Shown here: positions 53,523 through 62,576 of the stretch, one piece after another
Layout of the letters: each line of letters begins with the position of its first letter
Position numbering within the stretch: position 1 is the first letter of the stretch
NCBI RefSeq assembly: GCF_014873875.1
Contig: NZ_JADBEM010000001.1
Span: 5,146,001-5,210,000, forward strand
Direction of reading: 5' to 3'
Length of the DNA: 64,000 nucleotides
Source of the DNA: Actinopolymorpha pittospori
GTDB taxonomy: Bacteria; Actinomycetota; Actinomycetes; Propionibacteriales; Actinopolymorphaceae
Translations under genes and position numbers: made by a program
Notes under the pieces: model-generated
The model's input: only the letters and a program-made list of their open reading frames with translations
What the model was told of the DNA's origin: nothing
The model's database searches: none

Positions 53523-55640
53523 GGGCCGGTCTCGTCCGTCCCGCCGGACGCACGTGTCGGTCATCAGTTTGTCGGGAGTGAGCGGCAGGTCGCGACGCCG
53601 GATACCGGTGGCATGGTAGATGGCGTTCGCGACCGCCGCGGCCGTTCCGCTGATGCCGACCTCCCCGATCCCCTTGGCCCCCATCGGGTTGACGTAGGGA
53701 TCGTCCTCCTCGACCCAGATCGCGTCCACGTCGCCGATGTCGGCGTTCGCGGCGATGTGGTACGTCGCGAAGTCGTGGTTGACGATGTGCCCGAAACGGG
53801 GGTCGAGGACGCTGTCCTCGTACAGAGCCATCGAGATCCCCATGGTCATGCCGCCGATGAGCTGCGAGCGTGCCGTTCGTGGGTTGAGGATTCTCCCGGC
53901 CGCGAACACACCCAGCATCCGGTCCACCCGGACCTCGCCGGTGCCAGGGTGGACCCTCACCTGTGCGAACTGGGCGCCGAAGGTGTCCATGGCGTACTTC
54001 GCGAGGTTGGGGTTCTGGGGCATGTCCACGGTGACGTCCGCGCCGGTCTCCGGGCGGTCGCCGTACTTGGTCCGGAACGCCTCCGCGGCGGCCACGATCG
54101 TCGACCCCCACGAGCTGGTGCCTGACGACCCGCCCGCGACCGATCCGGGCGGCAGTTCGCTGTCACCGATGCGCAGGTTGACCCCTTCGAGCGGAACCTC
54201 GAGCGCGTCGGCGGCGATCTGGGCCAACACGGTCCACGCGCCGGTACCGATGTCGGCGGCGGCGATCGAGACGTCGTACCGCCCGTCCGCACCCAGTCCG
54301 ATCGACGCGGCGGAGCCGGGCAGCAGGTGCACCGGATACCTCGAGCTGGCGACGCCGGTGCCGACCAGCCAGTCGCCGTGCCACCGGACCGCCGGCGTGG
54401 GGTCGCGCCCTTCCCACTCGAAACGGCGCGCGCCCTCCCGCAGGCAGGCGAGGAGGTTCCGGCTCGACCACGGACGCCCGGTCTGCGGGTCCACCTCGGG
54501 CTCGTTGCGGATCCGCAGCTCGACCGGGTCCAGCCCGCATCGAAGGGCGAGCTCGTCCATCGCCACCTCGAACGCGTACATTCCCGGCGTCACACCGGGC
54601 GCGCGCATCCAGGCCGGCACCGGAAGGTCGAGGGCGGCCAGCCGGTGACTCGTGCGCCGGTTGGGCGAGGCGTACATCATCCGGGTCGGTGTCGCGGTCT
54701 GTTCGGCGAACTCCTTGACCTTCGCGGTCAGCTCCACGACGTCGTGCACGATCGCGGTGAGGTGTCCGTCGCTGTCCGCGCCGAGACGGATCCGCTGGAT
54801 GGTGGGGGTCCGGTAGCCGAGGAAGGAGAACATCTGCTGGCGGGTGGCGGCGAACTTCACCGGCCTGCCCCGCGCGACCTTCGCGGCCAGCCCGACGAGC
54901 ACGTTGTGCGGATGGGGACTGCCCTTGGAGCCGAACCCGCCACCGACGTACGGCGAGATGACCCGCACCTTCGCCGGGTCGACGCCGAACACCTCCGCCA
55001 GCGCGGTGCGCACCCGGGACGGGCCCTGGGTCGAGTCGTACATCGTCAGCCCGTCGTCGGTCCACTGCGCGATGGAGGCGTGTGGCTCCATCGGGTTGTT
55101 GTGCTCGAACGGGGTCGAGTAGGTCTCGTCCAGCGTGACCGCGGCCGAACGCAGCGCCTCCTCGACGTCGCCCTGGTCGGTGTCCGGTGCGTACCCGGCG
55201 TTGAGCACCTTGGGTGTGTAGAGGTCGTCCCGGTCGACCCGCAGCTCGACGTCGTGCGGCTGCTCGGCGTACTCCACCCGGACCAGCTCCGCGCCATGGC
55301 GGGCGATCTCGGATGTCTCCGCGAGGACGGCGCCGACGATCTCACCGCGGTAGGAGACCTCCTCCGACTGGAGCACCCACAGCTCGCTGTCCGCGTCCGA
55401 GGCCAGCCGGGGCGCGTTCTCATGGGTGAGGACGGTCACCACTCCGTCGAGGGCGGTGGCGGCGGAAGCGTCGACCGCGATGATCCGTCCGCGCGCGATG
55501 GTGGCCTGGACCGGATACACGTACAGCGGATCGAGGACCGGGAACTCATAGGCGTACGGCGCTGTCCCGGTCACCTTCGCCCTGCCCTCGACGCGGGACA
55601 GCGACCGGCCCATCTCGCGGGCCTGGACTGGTGTGGTCAT
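53520..55640 (-). CDS. molybdenum-binding subunit of PaoABC/xanthine-dehydrogenase-type oxidoreductase
   Basis: 706 residues, large subunit that binds the molybdopterin cofactor and substrate. Signature blocks: GRAKVTGTAPYAYEF, NNPMEPHASIAQW, SPYVGGGFGSKG (molybdopterin contacts) and AKGIGEVGISG near the end with the catalytic Glu. Length fits the short PaoC/YagR branch rather than full-length XDH. ATG at 55640 overlaps the stop of the FAD-subunit gene by four bases. Likely substrate class: aldehydes or purines. No Tat signal, so it is probably cytosolic. Confidence 0.93.
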   Translation of the reverse strand: MTTPVQAREMGRSLSRVEGRAKVTGTAPYAYEFPVLDPLYVYPVQATIARGRIIAVDASAATALDGVVTVLTHENAPRLASDADSELWVLQSEEVSYRGEIVGAVLAETSEIARHGAELVRVEYAEQPHDVELRVDRDDLYTPKVLNAGYAPDTDQGDVEEALRSAAVTLDETYSTPFEHNNPMEPHASIAQWTDDGLTMYDSTQGPSRVRTALAEVFGVDPAKVRVISPYVGGGFGSKGSPHPHNVLVGLAAKVARGRPVKFAATRQQMFSFLGYRTPTIQRIRLGADSDGHLTAIVHDVVELTAKVKEFAEQTATPTRMMYASPNRRTSHRLAALDLPVPAWMRAPGVTPGMYAFEVAMDELALRCGLDPVELRIRNEPEVDPQTGRPWSSRNLLACLREGARRFEWEGRDPTPAVRWHGDWLVGTGVASSRYPVHLLPGSAASIGLGADGRYDVSIAAADIGTGAWTVLAQIAADALEVPLEGVNLRIGDSELPPGSVAGGSSGTSSWGSTIVAAAEAFRTKYGDRPETGADVTVDMPQNPNLAKYAMDTFGAQFAQVRVHPGTGEVRVDRMLGVFAAGRILNPRTARSQLIGGMTMGISMALYEDSVLDPRFGHIVNHDFATYHIAANADIGDVDAIWVEEDDPYVNPMGAKGIGEVGISGTAAAVANAIYHATGIRRRDLPLTPDKLMTDTCVRRDGRDRP

Positions 55641-56629
55641 CGTCCCTCCTGCTCGGCGAGTTCGTGGAGAACGGAGATCACCGTGTTGCGCGCCATCGGC
55701 ACCTTGAACGCGTTACCGGCCAGGGGCCGCGCGGCGGCGAGTTCGGCGTCGGCGGCGCGGCGGAAGGTCTCCGTCGTGGCCGGAGCGCCACGCAGCACCT
55801 CCTCGGCCCGGCTCGCCCGCCAGGGCCGGTGTGCGACGCCGCCGAAGGCCAGCCGCGCCTCGCGGACCGTACCGTCCGCGACGTCGAGAGCCGCCGCCAC
55901 CGACACCAGGGCGAACGCGTACGACGCGCGGTCACGCACCTTGCGATAGGTCGAATGGGCGGCGACCGGAAGCTCCGGCAGATCGACCGCGACGATGAGG
56001 TCGCCATGGCCGAGCACGGTGTCGCGCTCCGGCTCCTCGCCTGGCAACCGATAGAAGTCCGTCAGCGCGATGGTCCGTTCGCCGTCCACACCCAGGACGA
56101 CGACGCGCGCGTCGAACGCCGTCATCGCGACCGCCATGTCGGAGGGATGCGTCGCCACACAGTGCTCCGAGGCGCCGAGGATGGCGTGGTCACGGTTGTA
56201 ACCGTCGATCGCCGAACAGCCGGAGCCGGGTTCGCGCTTGTTGCACGGAGTGGTGACGTCCTGGAAGTAGACGCAGCGCGTGCGCTGCAGCAGGTTGCCC
56301 CCCGTCGTCGCGAGGTTGCGCAGCTGTGCCGAGGCGCCCGCGAGCAGCGCCCTGGACAGCGCCGGATAGCAGGCGCGGACGGTCGGGTGGATCGCCAGGT
56401 CGGTGTTGCGGACCGCGGCGCCGATCCGGAGTCCGCCGTCGGGGCGTTGCTCGACGTGGTCGAAGGGAAGTCTGCTCACGTCGACGAGCAGGTCCGGACG
56501 TGCGACCCCGAGCTTCATGTGGTCGACCAGGTTGGTGCCGGCGCCGAGGAACCGTGCGCCAGGGTGGGCCGAGACCGTGGCCACCGCGCTCGCGGCGTCC
56601 GTCGCGCGCACGTACTCGAACGGGTTCAC
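55637..56629 (-). CDS. FAD-binding subunit of the same enzyme (PaoB-like)
   Basis: 330 residues. FAD-binding PCMH-type motifs: ARFLGAGTNLVDHMKLGVA, then LRNLATTGGNLLQRTRC, and IGAAVRNTDLA. It also has the Cys cluster CVYFQDVTTPCNK with GSGCSAIDGYN that carries an extra [4Fe-4S] cluster in E. coli PaoB and is missing in ordinary XDH FAD subunits. This identifies the enzyme as PaoABC-type aldehyde oxidoreductase. Translationally coupled at both ends (four-base ATGA overlaps). Confidence 0.93.
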   Translation of the reverse strand: MNPFEYVRATDAASAVATVSAHPGARFLGAGTNLVDHMKLGVARPDLLVDVSRLPFDHVEQRPDGGLRIGAAVRNTDLAIHPTVRACYPALSRALLAGASAQLRNLATTGGNLLQRTRCVYFQDVTTPCNKREPGSGCSAIDGYNRDHAILGASEHCVATHPSDMAVAMTAFDARVVVLGVDGERTIALTDFYRLPGEEPERDTVLGHGDLIVAVDLPELPVAAHSTYRKVRDRASYAFALVSVAAALDVADGTVREARLAFGGVAHRPWRASRAEEVLRGAPATTETFRRAADAELAAARPLAGNAFKVPMARNTVISVLHELAEQEGR

Positions 56630-57129
56630 CGGGCCACCTCACGAACCGCGGCGACGATGTTGACGTAGGCGCCGCACCGGCACAGGTTGCCGCTCATGCG
56701 TTCCCGGATCTCCTCGTCGTCCAGCTTGATCGAGCCGATCAGGTCCTTCGTGACGTGGCTGGGGTGGTTCGCGTGGACCTCCTCCAGCATTCCGACCGCG
56801 GAACAGACCTGGCCCGGCGTGCAGTACCCACACTGGAAGCCGTCGTGCTCGACGAACGACTGCTGCATCGGGTGGAGCTCCGCGCCGTCGGCCAGGCCGT
56901 CGGCGGTCGTGATCTCCGCACCGTCGTAGGCGACCGCGAGGGCGAGGCAGGTGACCGCGCGACGACCGTCCAGCAGCACGGTGCAGGCGCCACACTGGCC
57001 GTGGTCGCACCCCTTCTTGGGAGAGGTCACCCCCAGCCGGTCCCGGAGTGCGTCCAGCAACGTGGTGCGGGTGTCGACGGTCAGTGCGCGCGGCTGCCCG
57101 TCCACCCGGAGTTCGATCTGCGCGTCCAT
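56626..57129 (-). CDS. [2Fe-2S] subunit of the same enzyme (PaoA-like)
   Basis: 167 residues with two [2Fe-2S] clusters: GCDHGQCGACTVLLDGRRAV and the following TC for the plant-type cluster, QCGYCTPGQVCSA and GNLCRCGAY for the second. Unlike E. coli PaoA there is no Tat signal peptide, so this version should be cytosolic. First gene of the three-gene operon; GAGGGGAG lies six bases before the ATG at 57129. No XdhC-type maturation factor gene is adjacent. Confidence 0.94.
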   Translation of the reverse strand: MDAQIELRVDGQPRALTVDTRTTLLDALRDRLGVTSPKKGCDHGQCGACTVLLDGRRAVTCLALAVAYDGAEITTADGLADGAELHPMQQSFVEHDGFQCGYCTPGQVCSAVGMLEEVHANHPSHVTKDLIGSIKLDDEEIRERMSGNLCRCGAYVNIVAAVREVAR

Positions 57130-57468
57130 CCCTGCTCCCCTCACGGCCGACGCCCGACCCGGCCTGGCACCGGTGGCGTGGCGGCCGCGAGTGGCCAGAC
57201 CGACTCCTTGCAGCCTAGCCACGGTCACGCTCGTGCCCGGTTCGTGCGCTGCGTGCCCGAAGGGATGATGTAGGACCGGCTGTGCGCATTCTCCTGACCC
57301 ACCGGACCACCGATCCGCCCCGATCGCGCCGCCCGGGGCCGGTCTGGCCAAGATCGGCAACGGCTGGCGGGGGACTTTTGGGGGAGGCCGGACTTCACTA
57401 CTGTCGCCCCGCTGTGCGGTGCCGTCGCGGCCGCGGGGGTACGACGGGGGCACGGGGAAGGACCGGCG
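57130..57468. other. 339-bp divergent intergenic region
   Basis: Holds the promoters of the molybdoenzyme operon (minus) and of the ABC exporter pair (plus). A TTGGGG at 57378-57383 and TACTGT at 57399-57404 could be promoter boxes for the exporter genes, but their 15-base spacing is short. No gene seen. Confidence 0.4.
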
Positions 57469-59307
57469 ATGAAGCGTCGCATGGGTCGGTGGAGAGCTCT
57501 GCTCGTCCTGCTGTGGCGGGCCGGACGCTGGCAGGCGGTCGTCGTCGGTGTTCTCGCGATCGTGCAGGGACTCCTGCCGACCGGCCTGATCCTCGCCACC
57601 GGCGAGTTGGTGGCCGCGGTTCCCGACGCCGTACGCCAGGGCCTGGACTCGGCGGCCGGTGACCGTGCCCTGTGGGCGCTCGGGCTGGTCGGCGGCGCGT
57701 TCGTCGCTGGCGCGATCCTGCAGGCGATCACGTCGTACCAGGTCTCGGTGCTCGACAACCGCTATGCGGAAGCTCTGCACGACGCTGTGGCGAGGGCGAC
57801 CCTGGGCACACCGGGAATCGCGCCGCTGGAGGACCCGCGGATCGCGAACGAGATCGCCGCCCTGGAAGAAGTCGAGCGGGTGGACAACTTCCTGGAGACG
57901 GTCGCCAACCTCCGCCAGGTCGTGCAGGAACGCGCGACCGGGATCGGTGCCTTTCTCATCCTGCTCTCCTTCGCGTGGTGGGCGCCGTTCGTGTTGTACA
58001 TCGGCTGGCGGGCCGTGATCGTGATGGTCACCCGGCTCGTCGAGCACGGCGTCGAACTCGGCTTCAGCCTCGGCGCGGCGGGTGAGATGCGACGCTCCCG
58101 CTACCTGCGCGGACTCGCGGTCGAGTCGGCCGCGGCCAAGGAGATCCGCGTGTTCGGGTTGGCCGACTGGGTCACCGGGAGCTACGCGCACAGTTGGCTC
58201 ACGTCGATGCGACGGATCTGGCGGGGCCGGTTCAACGACGGGCTTCGCACCATCGGCGCGGTCGCGGTGCTCGCGGTGGCGCACGTGGTCGTGCTGGGCG
58301 TACTCGGCTGGGAGGCCGCTCGCGGCACCCTCTCGGTCGCCCAGGTGGTGGTGTTCGTCCAGGCCGTGCTCGCCACCGAGTCGCTCGGCTGGGTGGGCGA
58401 TCCGCAGTGGGCGACAAGCCGTGCGGCCGTCGTGGCGGGTCAGGTGGTGGACCTCGAACGACGGCTCGCGGCCGCTCCGTCGGCTGGACCGGCCCGCGCC
58501 GCGGTCGACGGGCCGTCCGGTCCGGTTGCCGTTCGCCTCGAGAACCTCAGCTTCACCTATCGCGGCCGTGCCCAGCCGACCCTGTCCGGACTGGATCTGG
58601 AGATACCGCCCGGACAGTCGCTCGCCATCGTGGGTGAGAACGGCGTCGGCAAGACCACGTTGATCAAACTGCTCTGCGGCCTCTACGACCCGGACGCGGG
58701 TGCCGTCCGCATCGACGGCGCATCACCCCAACAGGACCGCAGCCGGATCGGGGTGATCTTCCAGGAGTTCGTGCGCTACGAACTGCCGCTCCGCGAGAAC
58801 GTCGGCTTCGGCAACCTCTCCTTGACAGGTGAGGAGGAGGTGCTGCGCAGGGCGCTGGCCGACGCTGGTGGGGCCGACCTGCTCGCGACGATGCCCCTGG
58901 GCTGGGACACCGTGTTGGCGCGCGGTTACGAAGGCGGCCGCGACCTGTCCGGAGGCCAGTGGCAGAAGGTCGCGCTGGCGCGGGCACTGACCGCGATCCG
59001 TGGCGGAGCGGGCCTGCTGATCCTCGACGAACCGACCGCCAACCTCGACGTGCGCGCGGAGACCGAACTGTTCGACCGGTTCCTCGAGCTCACGAGGGAC
59101 ACGACCACCATCCTCGTCTCGCACCGGTTGGCGAGCGTCCGGCACGCGGACCGCATCGTCGTCATCGACGACGGCCGAATCGTCGAGGACGGCACTCACG
59201 ACGAACTCCGTGCACTCGGCGGCCGATACGACCGCATGTTCGGGCTGCAGGCGCAGCGGTTCGCGGCCGAGGCGGCCGGGACGGGAGGGGGTGAGGCCGA
59301 TGCGTGA
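57469..59307 (+). CDS. ABC exporter half-transporter 1 (membrane plus ATPase domain)
   Basis: 612 residues. Membrane domain about 15-320 with six helices, ATPase domain from about 350: Walker A VGENGVGKTT, Q-loop VIFQEF, signature LSGGQWQKVALARAL, Walker B LLILDEPTANL, H-loop VSHRLASVRHAD. All ATPase motifs are canonical. GGAAGGA precedes the ATG. The next gene overlaps its end by eight bases, so the two are made together and probably form a heterodimer. Cargo unknown. Confidence 0.95.
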   Translation: MKRRMGRWRALLVLLWRAGRWQAVVVGVLAIVQGLLPTGLILATGELVAAVPDAVRQGLDSAAGDRALWALGLVGGAFVAGAILQAITSYQVSVLDNRYAEALHDAVARATLGTPGIAPLEDPRIANEIAALEEVERVDNFLETVANLRQVVQERATGIGAFLILLSFAWWAPFVLYIGWRAVIVMVTRLVEHGVELGFSLGAAGEMRRSRYLRGLAVESAAAKEIRVFGLADWVTGSYAHSWLTSMRRIWRGRFNDGLRTIGAVAVLAVAHVVVLGVLGWEAARGTLSVAQVVVFVQAVLATESLGWVGDPQWATSRAAVVAGQVVDLERRLAAAPSAGPARAAVDGPSGPVAVRLENLSFTYRGRAQPTLSGLDLEIPPGQSLAIVGENGVGKTTLIKLLCGLYDPDAGAVRIDGASPQQDRSRIGVIFQEFVRYELPLRENVGFGNLSLTGEEEVLRRALADAGGADLLATMPLGWDTVLARGYEGGRDLSGGQWQKVALARALTAIRGGAGLLILDEPTANLDVRAETELFDRFLELTRDTTTILVSHRLASVRHADRIVVIDDGRIVEDGTHDELRALGGRYDRMFGLQAQRFAAEAAGTGGGEADA

Positions 59308-61075
59308 GCAGTGGCGGGGATTCCGGCTGCTGGTGTCGACGGCCGTCCGGACCGATCCGTGGCGGACCTTCGGGCTGGTGCTCGAGCCGATCGGTCGGCT
59401 GGCCTGGCCACTGGCCGGACTGTGGCTGTCGTTCCTGACCGACGGCGTACTCCAGGATCGTGGCAACCTCATCGTGGCCGGCATCATCGGGCTCCTCGCC
59501 GGCGTCGTGGGCAACTGGGGGATCAGCCTGTGCGGCAACATGATGCGGATCACGCTGTCGGAGAAGGTGGGTTTCGCGTTCGACCGTGAGATCACCCGGC
59601 TCACCGCGGACCTGCCGGGTCTGGACCACCACGAGCGTGCCGACTACCAGGATCGCCTCGAACTGCTCCGGCAGAGCCAGGGCGCCCTCGGCGGGGCGAT
59701 GAACAGCCTGATCAACTCCGTCGCGAACGTCGTGGGCGGGGCGGGCGTCATCGTGATGCTGGTGGTCGTTCATCCGCTGCTGTTGGTCCTCGTGTTGTTC
59801 GCGCTGCCGGCGATCCCGGTGGCACGCCTGGAGCAGCGGTGGAACAAGCAGGCCGAGGAGGAGTCGGCCACCCCGAGCCGGCAGGCCCGGCACCTGCGCC
59901 GGCTGGCGTACGACCGCGGCGCCGGCATGGAGATCCGGGTCTTCGGCCTGCAGGAGGAGTTGCGGGCGCGCTCCCGCGAGGCCTGGCGGACGGCTCGCCG
60001 CCCGGCGGTGCGGGCCGCGTGGCGGCGGGACCTGGCGCACGGCATCCAGGAGATCGTCTACGCGTTGGCGTTCGTCGCCGCGATCGGTTTCGTCCTGTGG
60101 CGGGCGACGCGCGGGCAGTCGAGCGTGGGCGAGGTGGTGATGGCCGTCTACACCTGCGCGCGTGTCCAGCAGGTCGTCTGGGCCATCCACGGCGTTGCCC
60201 GGTTGGGCCAGTCGCTGCGCGCGGCAGGCCGGATGCTGTGGCTGCGCGACTACGCCGCGACGGCCGACGCGAGGCGCTCCGGACGAGCGCCGGAGCAGAG
60301 CATCGCCGACGGGATCGTGTTCGAGAACGTCTCCTTCCGCTATCCGGGAACCGAACGCTGGATCCTTCGTGGGATGTCGCTCCACATCCCGGCGGGTGGG
60401 GTCGTCGCGCTGGTGGGGGAGAACGGCGCCGGGAAGTCCACGCTGGTGAAGCTACTGGCGCGGATGTACGAACCGACCGAGGGACGCATCCTGGTCGACG
60501 GTGTCGACCTGGCCGAACTCGACGTGGACGCTTGGCGGGAACGCCTCTCGGCCGCGTTCCAGGACTTCGCGAAGTTCGAGTTGGTCGCGCAACAGACGGT
60601 CGGCGTCGGCGACCTCTCCCGGCTGGACGACGAAGCCGCCGTCACCGCGGCGTTGGACCGCGCCGGCGCGGCCGATGTCGTACCGAAGCTGCCACAGGGC
60701 GTGGCTTCCCAGCTGGGTTCGAGCTGGGAGGACGGCGTCGACCTGTCGACCGGGCAGTGGCAGAAGCTCGCGTTGGGGCGGGCACTGATGCGGGAGGCTC
60801 CCCTGGTCGTCTTCTTCGACGAGCCGACCGCATCGCTGGACGCTCCGACCGAGCACGCGTTGTTCGAGCGGTACACCGAGGCGTCCCGGGCCGGCGCGGC
60901 CCGCGGCATGATCACCGTGCTGGTGTCGCACCGATTCTCGACCGTTCGGTCGGCGGATCTCATCCTGGTGATCGACGACGGACGGATCGCCGAGCTGGGA
61001 AGTCACGCCGAGCTCATGGAGATCGACGGACTCTATGCCGAGCTGTACACCCTCCAGGCCAGGTCCTACGCGTGA
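59300..61075 (+). CDS. ABC exporter half-transporter 2, LSTGQ variant
   Basis: 591 residues, same architecture as its partner: six-helix membrane domain, then an ATPase with Walker A VGENGAGKST, signature LSTGQWQKLALGRAL, Walker B LVVFFDEPTASL and VSHRFSTVRSAD. The second Gly of the LSGGQ signature is Thr, a sign of a partly degenerate site as found in heterodimeric exporters. ATG 59300 overlaps the previous gene (stop at 59307); a GGGAGGGG tract precedes it. Confidence 0.95.
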   Translation: MREQWRGFRLLVSTAVRTDPWRTFGLVLEPIGRLAWPLAGLWLSFLTDGVLQDRGNLIVAGIIGLLAGVVGNWGISLCGNMMRITLSEKVGFAFDREITRLTADLPGLDHHERADYQDRLELLRQSQGALGGAMNSLINSVANVVGGAGVIVMLVVVHPLLLVLVLFALPAIPVARLEQRWNKQAEEESATPSRQARHLRRLAYDRGAGMEIRVFGLQEELRARSREAWRTARRPAVRAAWRRDLAHGIQEIVYALAFVAAIGFVLWRATRGQSSVGEVVMAVYTCARVQQVVWAIHGVARLGQSLRAAGRMLWLRDYAATADARRSGRAPEQSIADGIVFENVSFRYPGTERWILRGMSLHIPAGGVVALVGENGAGKSTLVKLLARMYEPTEGRILVDGVDLAELDVDAWRERLSAAFQDFAKFELVAQQTVGVGDLSRLDDEAAVTAALDRAGAADVVPKLPQGVASQLGSSWEDGVDLSTGQWQKLALGRALMREAPLVVFFDEPTASLDAPTEHALFERYTEASRAGAARGMITVLVSHRFSTVRSADLILVIDDGRIAELGSHAELMEIDGLYAELYTLQARSYA

Positions 61076-61120
61076 CGCTGGGGTGCGGGTTGGTTGGTTC
61101 GCTGCGAGGGCGGGCGAGCC

Positions 61121-62518
61121 TCAGCGGATGGTGGTCCGGTCGGTGTGTCGGATGACGTTCTGGTAGGGGTCTACCCAGGGTGGTGGGATGTATTCGGGGT
61201 GGCCGTCGCTGATGCGGACGGTCCAGCCTTGGGTGTGGATGACGGTGTGGTGGTGTTGGCACAGGAGCACGCCGTTGTTGAGGTCGGTTGCTCCTCCGTC
61301 TACCCAGTGCTTGATGTGATGCGCTTCGGTCCACTTCTCTGGTCGTCTGCAGTCGGGGAAGTGGCAGAAGTAGCCGTCGCGTTCGGCCAATGCGTGTCGT
61401 TGGGAGTAGGTGAACAGCCGGGTGCCTCGTCCGAGGTCGAGGACGGCGCCGTCTCCACCGAGCACGACGGGGATGATCTCCGCATCACAGGCCAGTTGCC
61501 GCACCAGGGTGGCTGACAGCGGCGGCCCGGTGATCCGGTAGCCGATCACCGCGTGTCTCCCGCTCCCGTCCTCGTCGCTGTGGGTCTTCACGTGCAGGTG
61601 CGCGGGGCCGGAGTCGGTGAGCACGGAGTTGAGGGTGCCGTAGCCGAGCCGGGCCACGAGGTCGGCCAGGGACATTGTCAGCGTGAGGCGCGGCCTGATG
61701 CTGCTGCGGGTGGGTGCGCTGGCTGCTGCCTGGGCCAGGGCGAGGAGTTCGGCGAAGGCGTCTGCATAGCGGCGTTCGCTGCTGCGAAGATCTGGCCCGT
61801 CAGGGCCGGTGGGACGCGGGCGGGCGAGTGGGTCGAGGAGCGCTTGCAGGATTGCGAGGGTGGGGACGTCGAGGCGCATGAACATGGTGCCCATCCCGTC
61901 GCGGACCGGGCCGAAGCTGAGGGTGCGGTTCTCTCGGGCGTGGCATTCCTGTTCTTCCAGTTGCTTGCCGATCCGGCGTTCGGCGTCCTCGGGTGCGATC
62001 ACTTCGTAGAGGTGTTTGCCGGCCTTGTCCAAGTCATCGGTGTCGAGGGCCTGAGCACTGTCCGGGAGGAAGGCTTGCGCTTCCGCCTTCACGGCGGCGT
62101 CGACGTCGTTGGGCAACCGTCGGATCGCACGTTCGATCACCTGCGCCTGGCCTAGCGAAATCTCGCCGTCAGAGAGGGCTTCGCCCGTGGCGCGGAGCGT
62201 CTGGTCCAACGCCTTCGCGAGCCGAACTGACACCGACGCCTCACGCCGGCCCATCCGCGTCACCTGCTGCACCCAGCCCGCCGTGTTCGCGGCACCGGTC
62301 AGCTTCCTGACCTCGTTCAGCTCGGCTTGCCGCGTCAACGACAACCGCAGCGACGCGAGCCTCGCCTCGCAGACAGCGACCTGCCGTAGCGCCGACTCGT
62401 ACTCGCCCAGCGGCAACGACAGTGTCGGGCACTCGATCGCACCATCGATCTGCTCACCAACACCAGCAAGCCAACGCATCAACGGATGCGCCAAGCCTTC
62501 CCCGGTGTCAATGTCCAT
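61121..62518 (-). CDS. DUF222/HNH endonuclease family protein, intact copy
   Basis: 465 residues. The first 330 residues are a DUF222 (13E12 repeat) domain; the C-terminal HNH nuclease reads CHFPDCRRPEKWTEAHHI, DGGATDLNNGVLLCQHHHTV, with the Cys pair and catalytic His-His. Family members are numerous in actinobacteria and are suspected to be mobile or phage-linked. The ATG at 62518 matches the start of the broken copy; the upstream sequence is also similar in both. There is no ribosome binding site, so translation may be leaderless. Coding strand turns from G/T-rich at the 5' end to C/A-rich at the 3' end. Confidence 0.9.
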   Translation of the reverse strand: MDIDTGEGLAHPLMRWLAGVGEQIDGAIECPTLSLPLGEYESALRQVAVCEARLASLRLSLTRQAELNEVRKLTGAANTAGWVQQVTRMGRREASVSVRLAKALDQTLRATGEALSDGEISLGQAQVIERAIRRLPNDVDAAVKAEAQAFLPDSAQALDTDDLDKAGKHLYEVIAPEDAERRIGKQLEEQECHARENRTLSFGPVRDGMGTMFMRLDVPTLAILQALLDPLARPRPTGPDGPDLRSSERRYADAFAELLALAQAAASAPTRSSIRPRLTLTMSLADLVARLGYGTLNSVLTDSGPAHLHVKTHSDEDGSGRHAVIGYRITGPPLSATLVRQLACDAEIIPVVLGGDGAVLDLGRGTRLFTYSQRHALAERDGYFCHFPDCRRPEKWTEAHHIKHWVDGGATDLNNGVLLCQHHHTVIHTQGWTVRISDGHPEYIPPPWVDPYQNVIRHTDRTTIR

Positions 62519-62576
62519 GACCAAACCGTAGACCCGACCACCGACAACAACCCCAACAAAACAGGGGCATCCAGGA

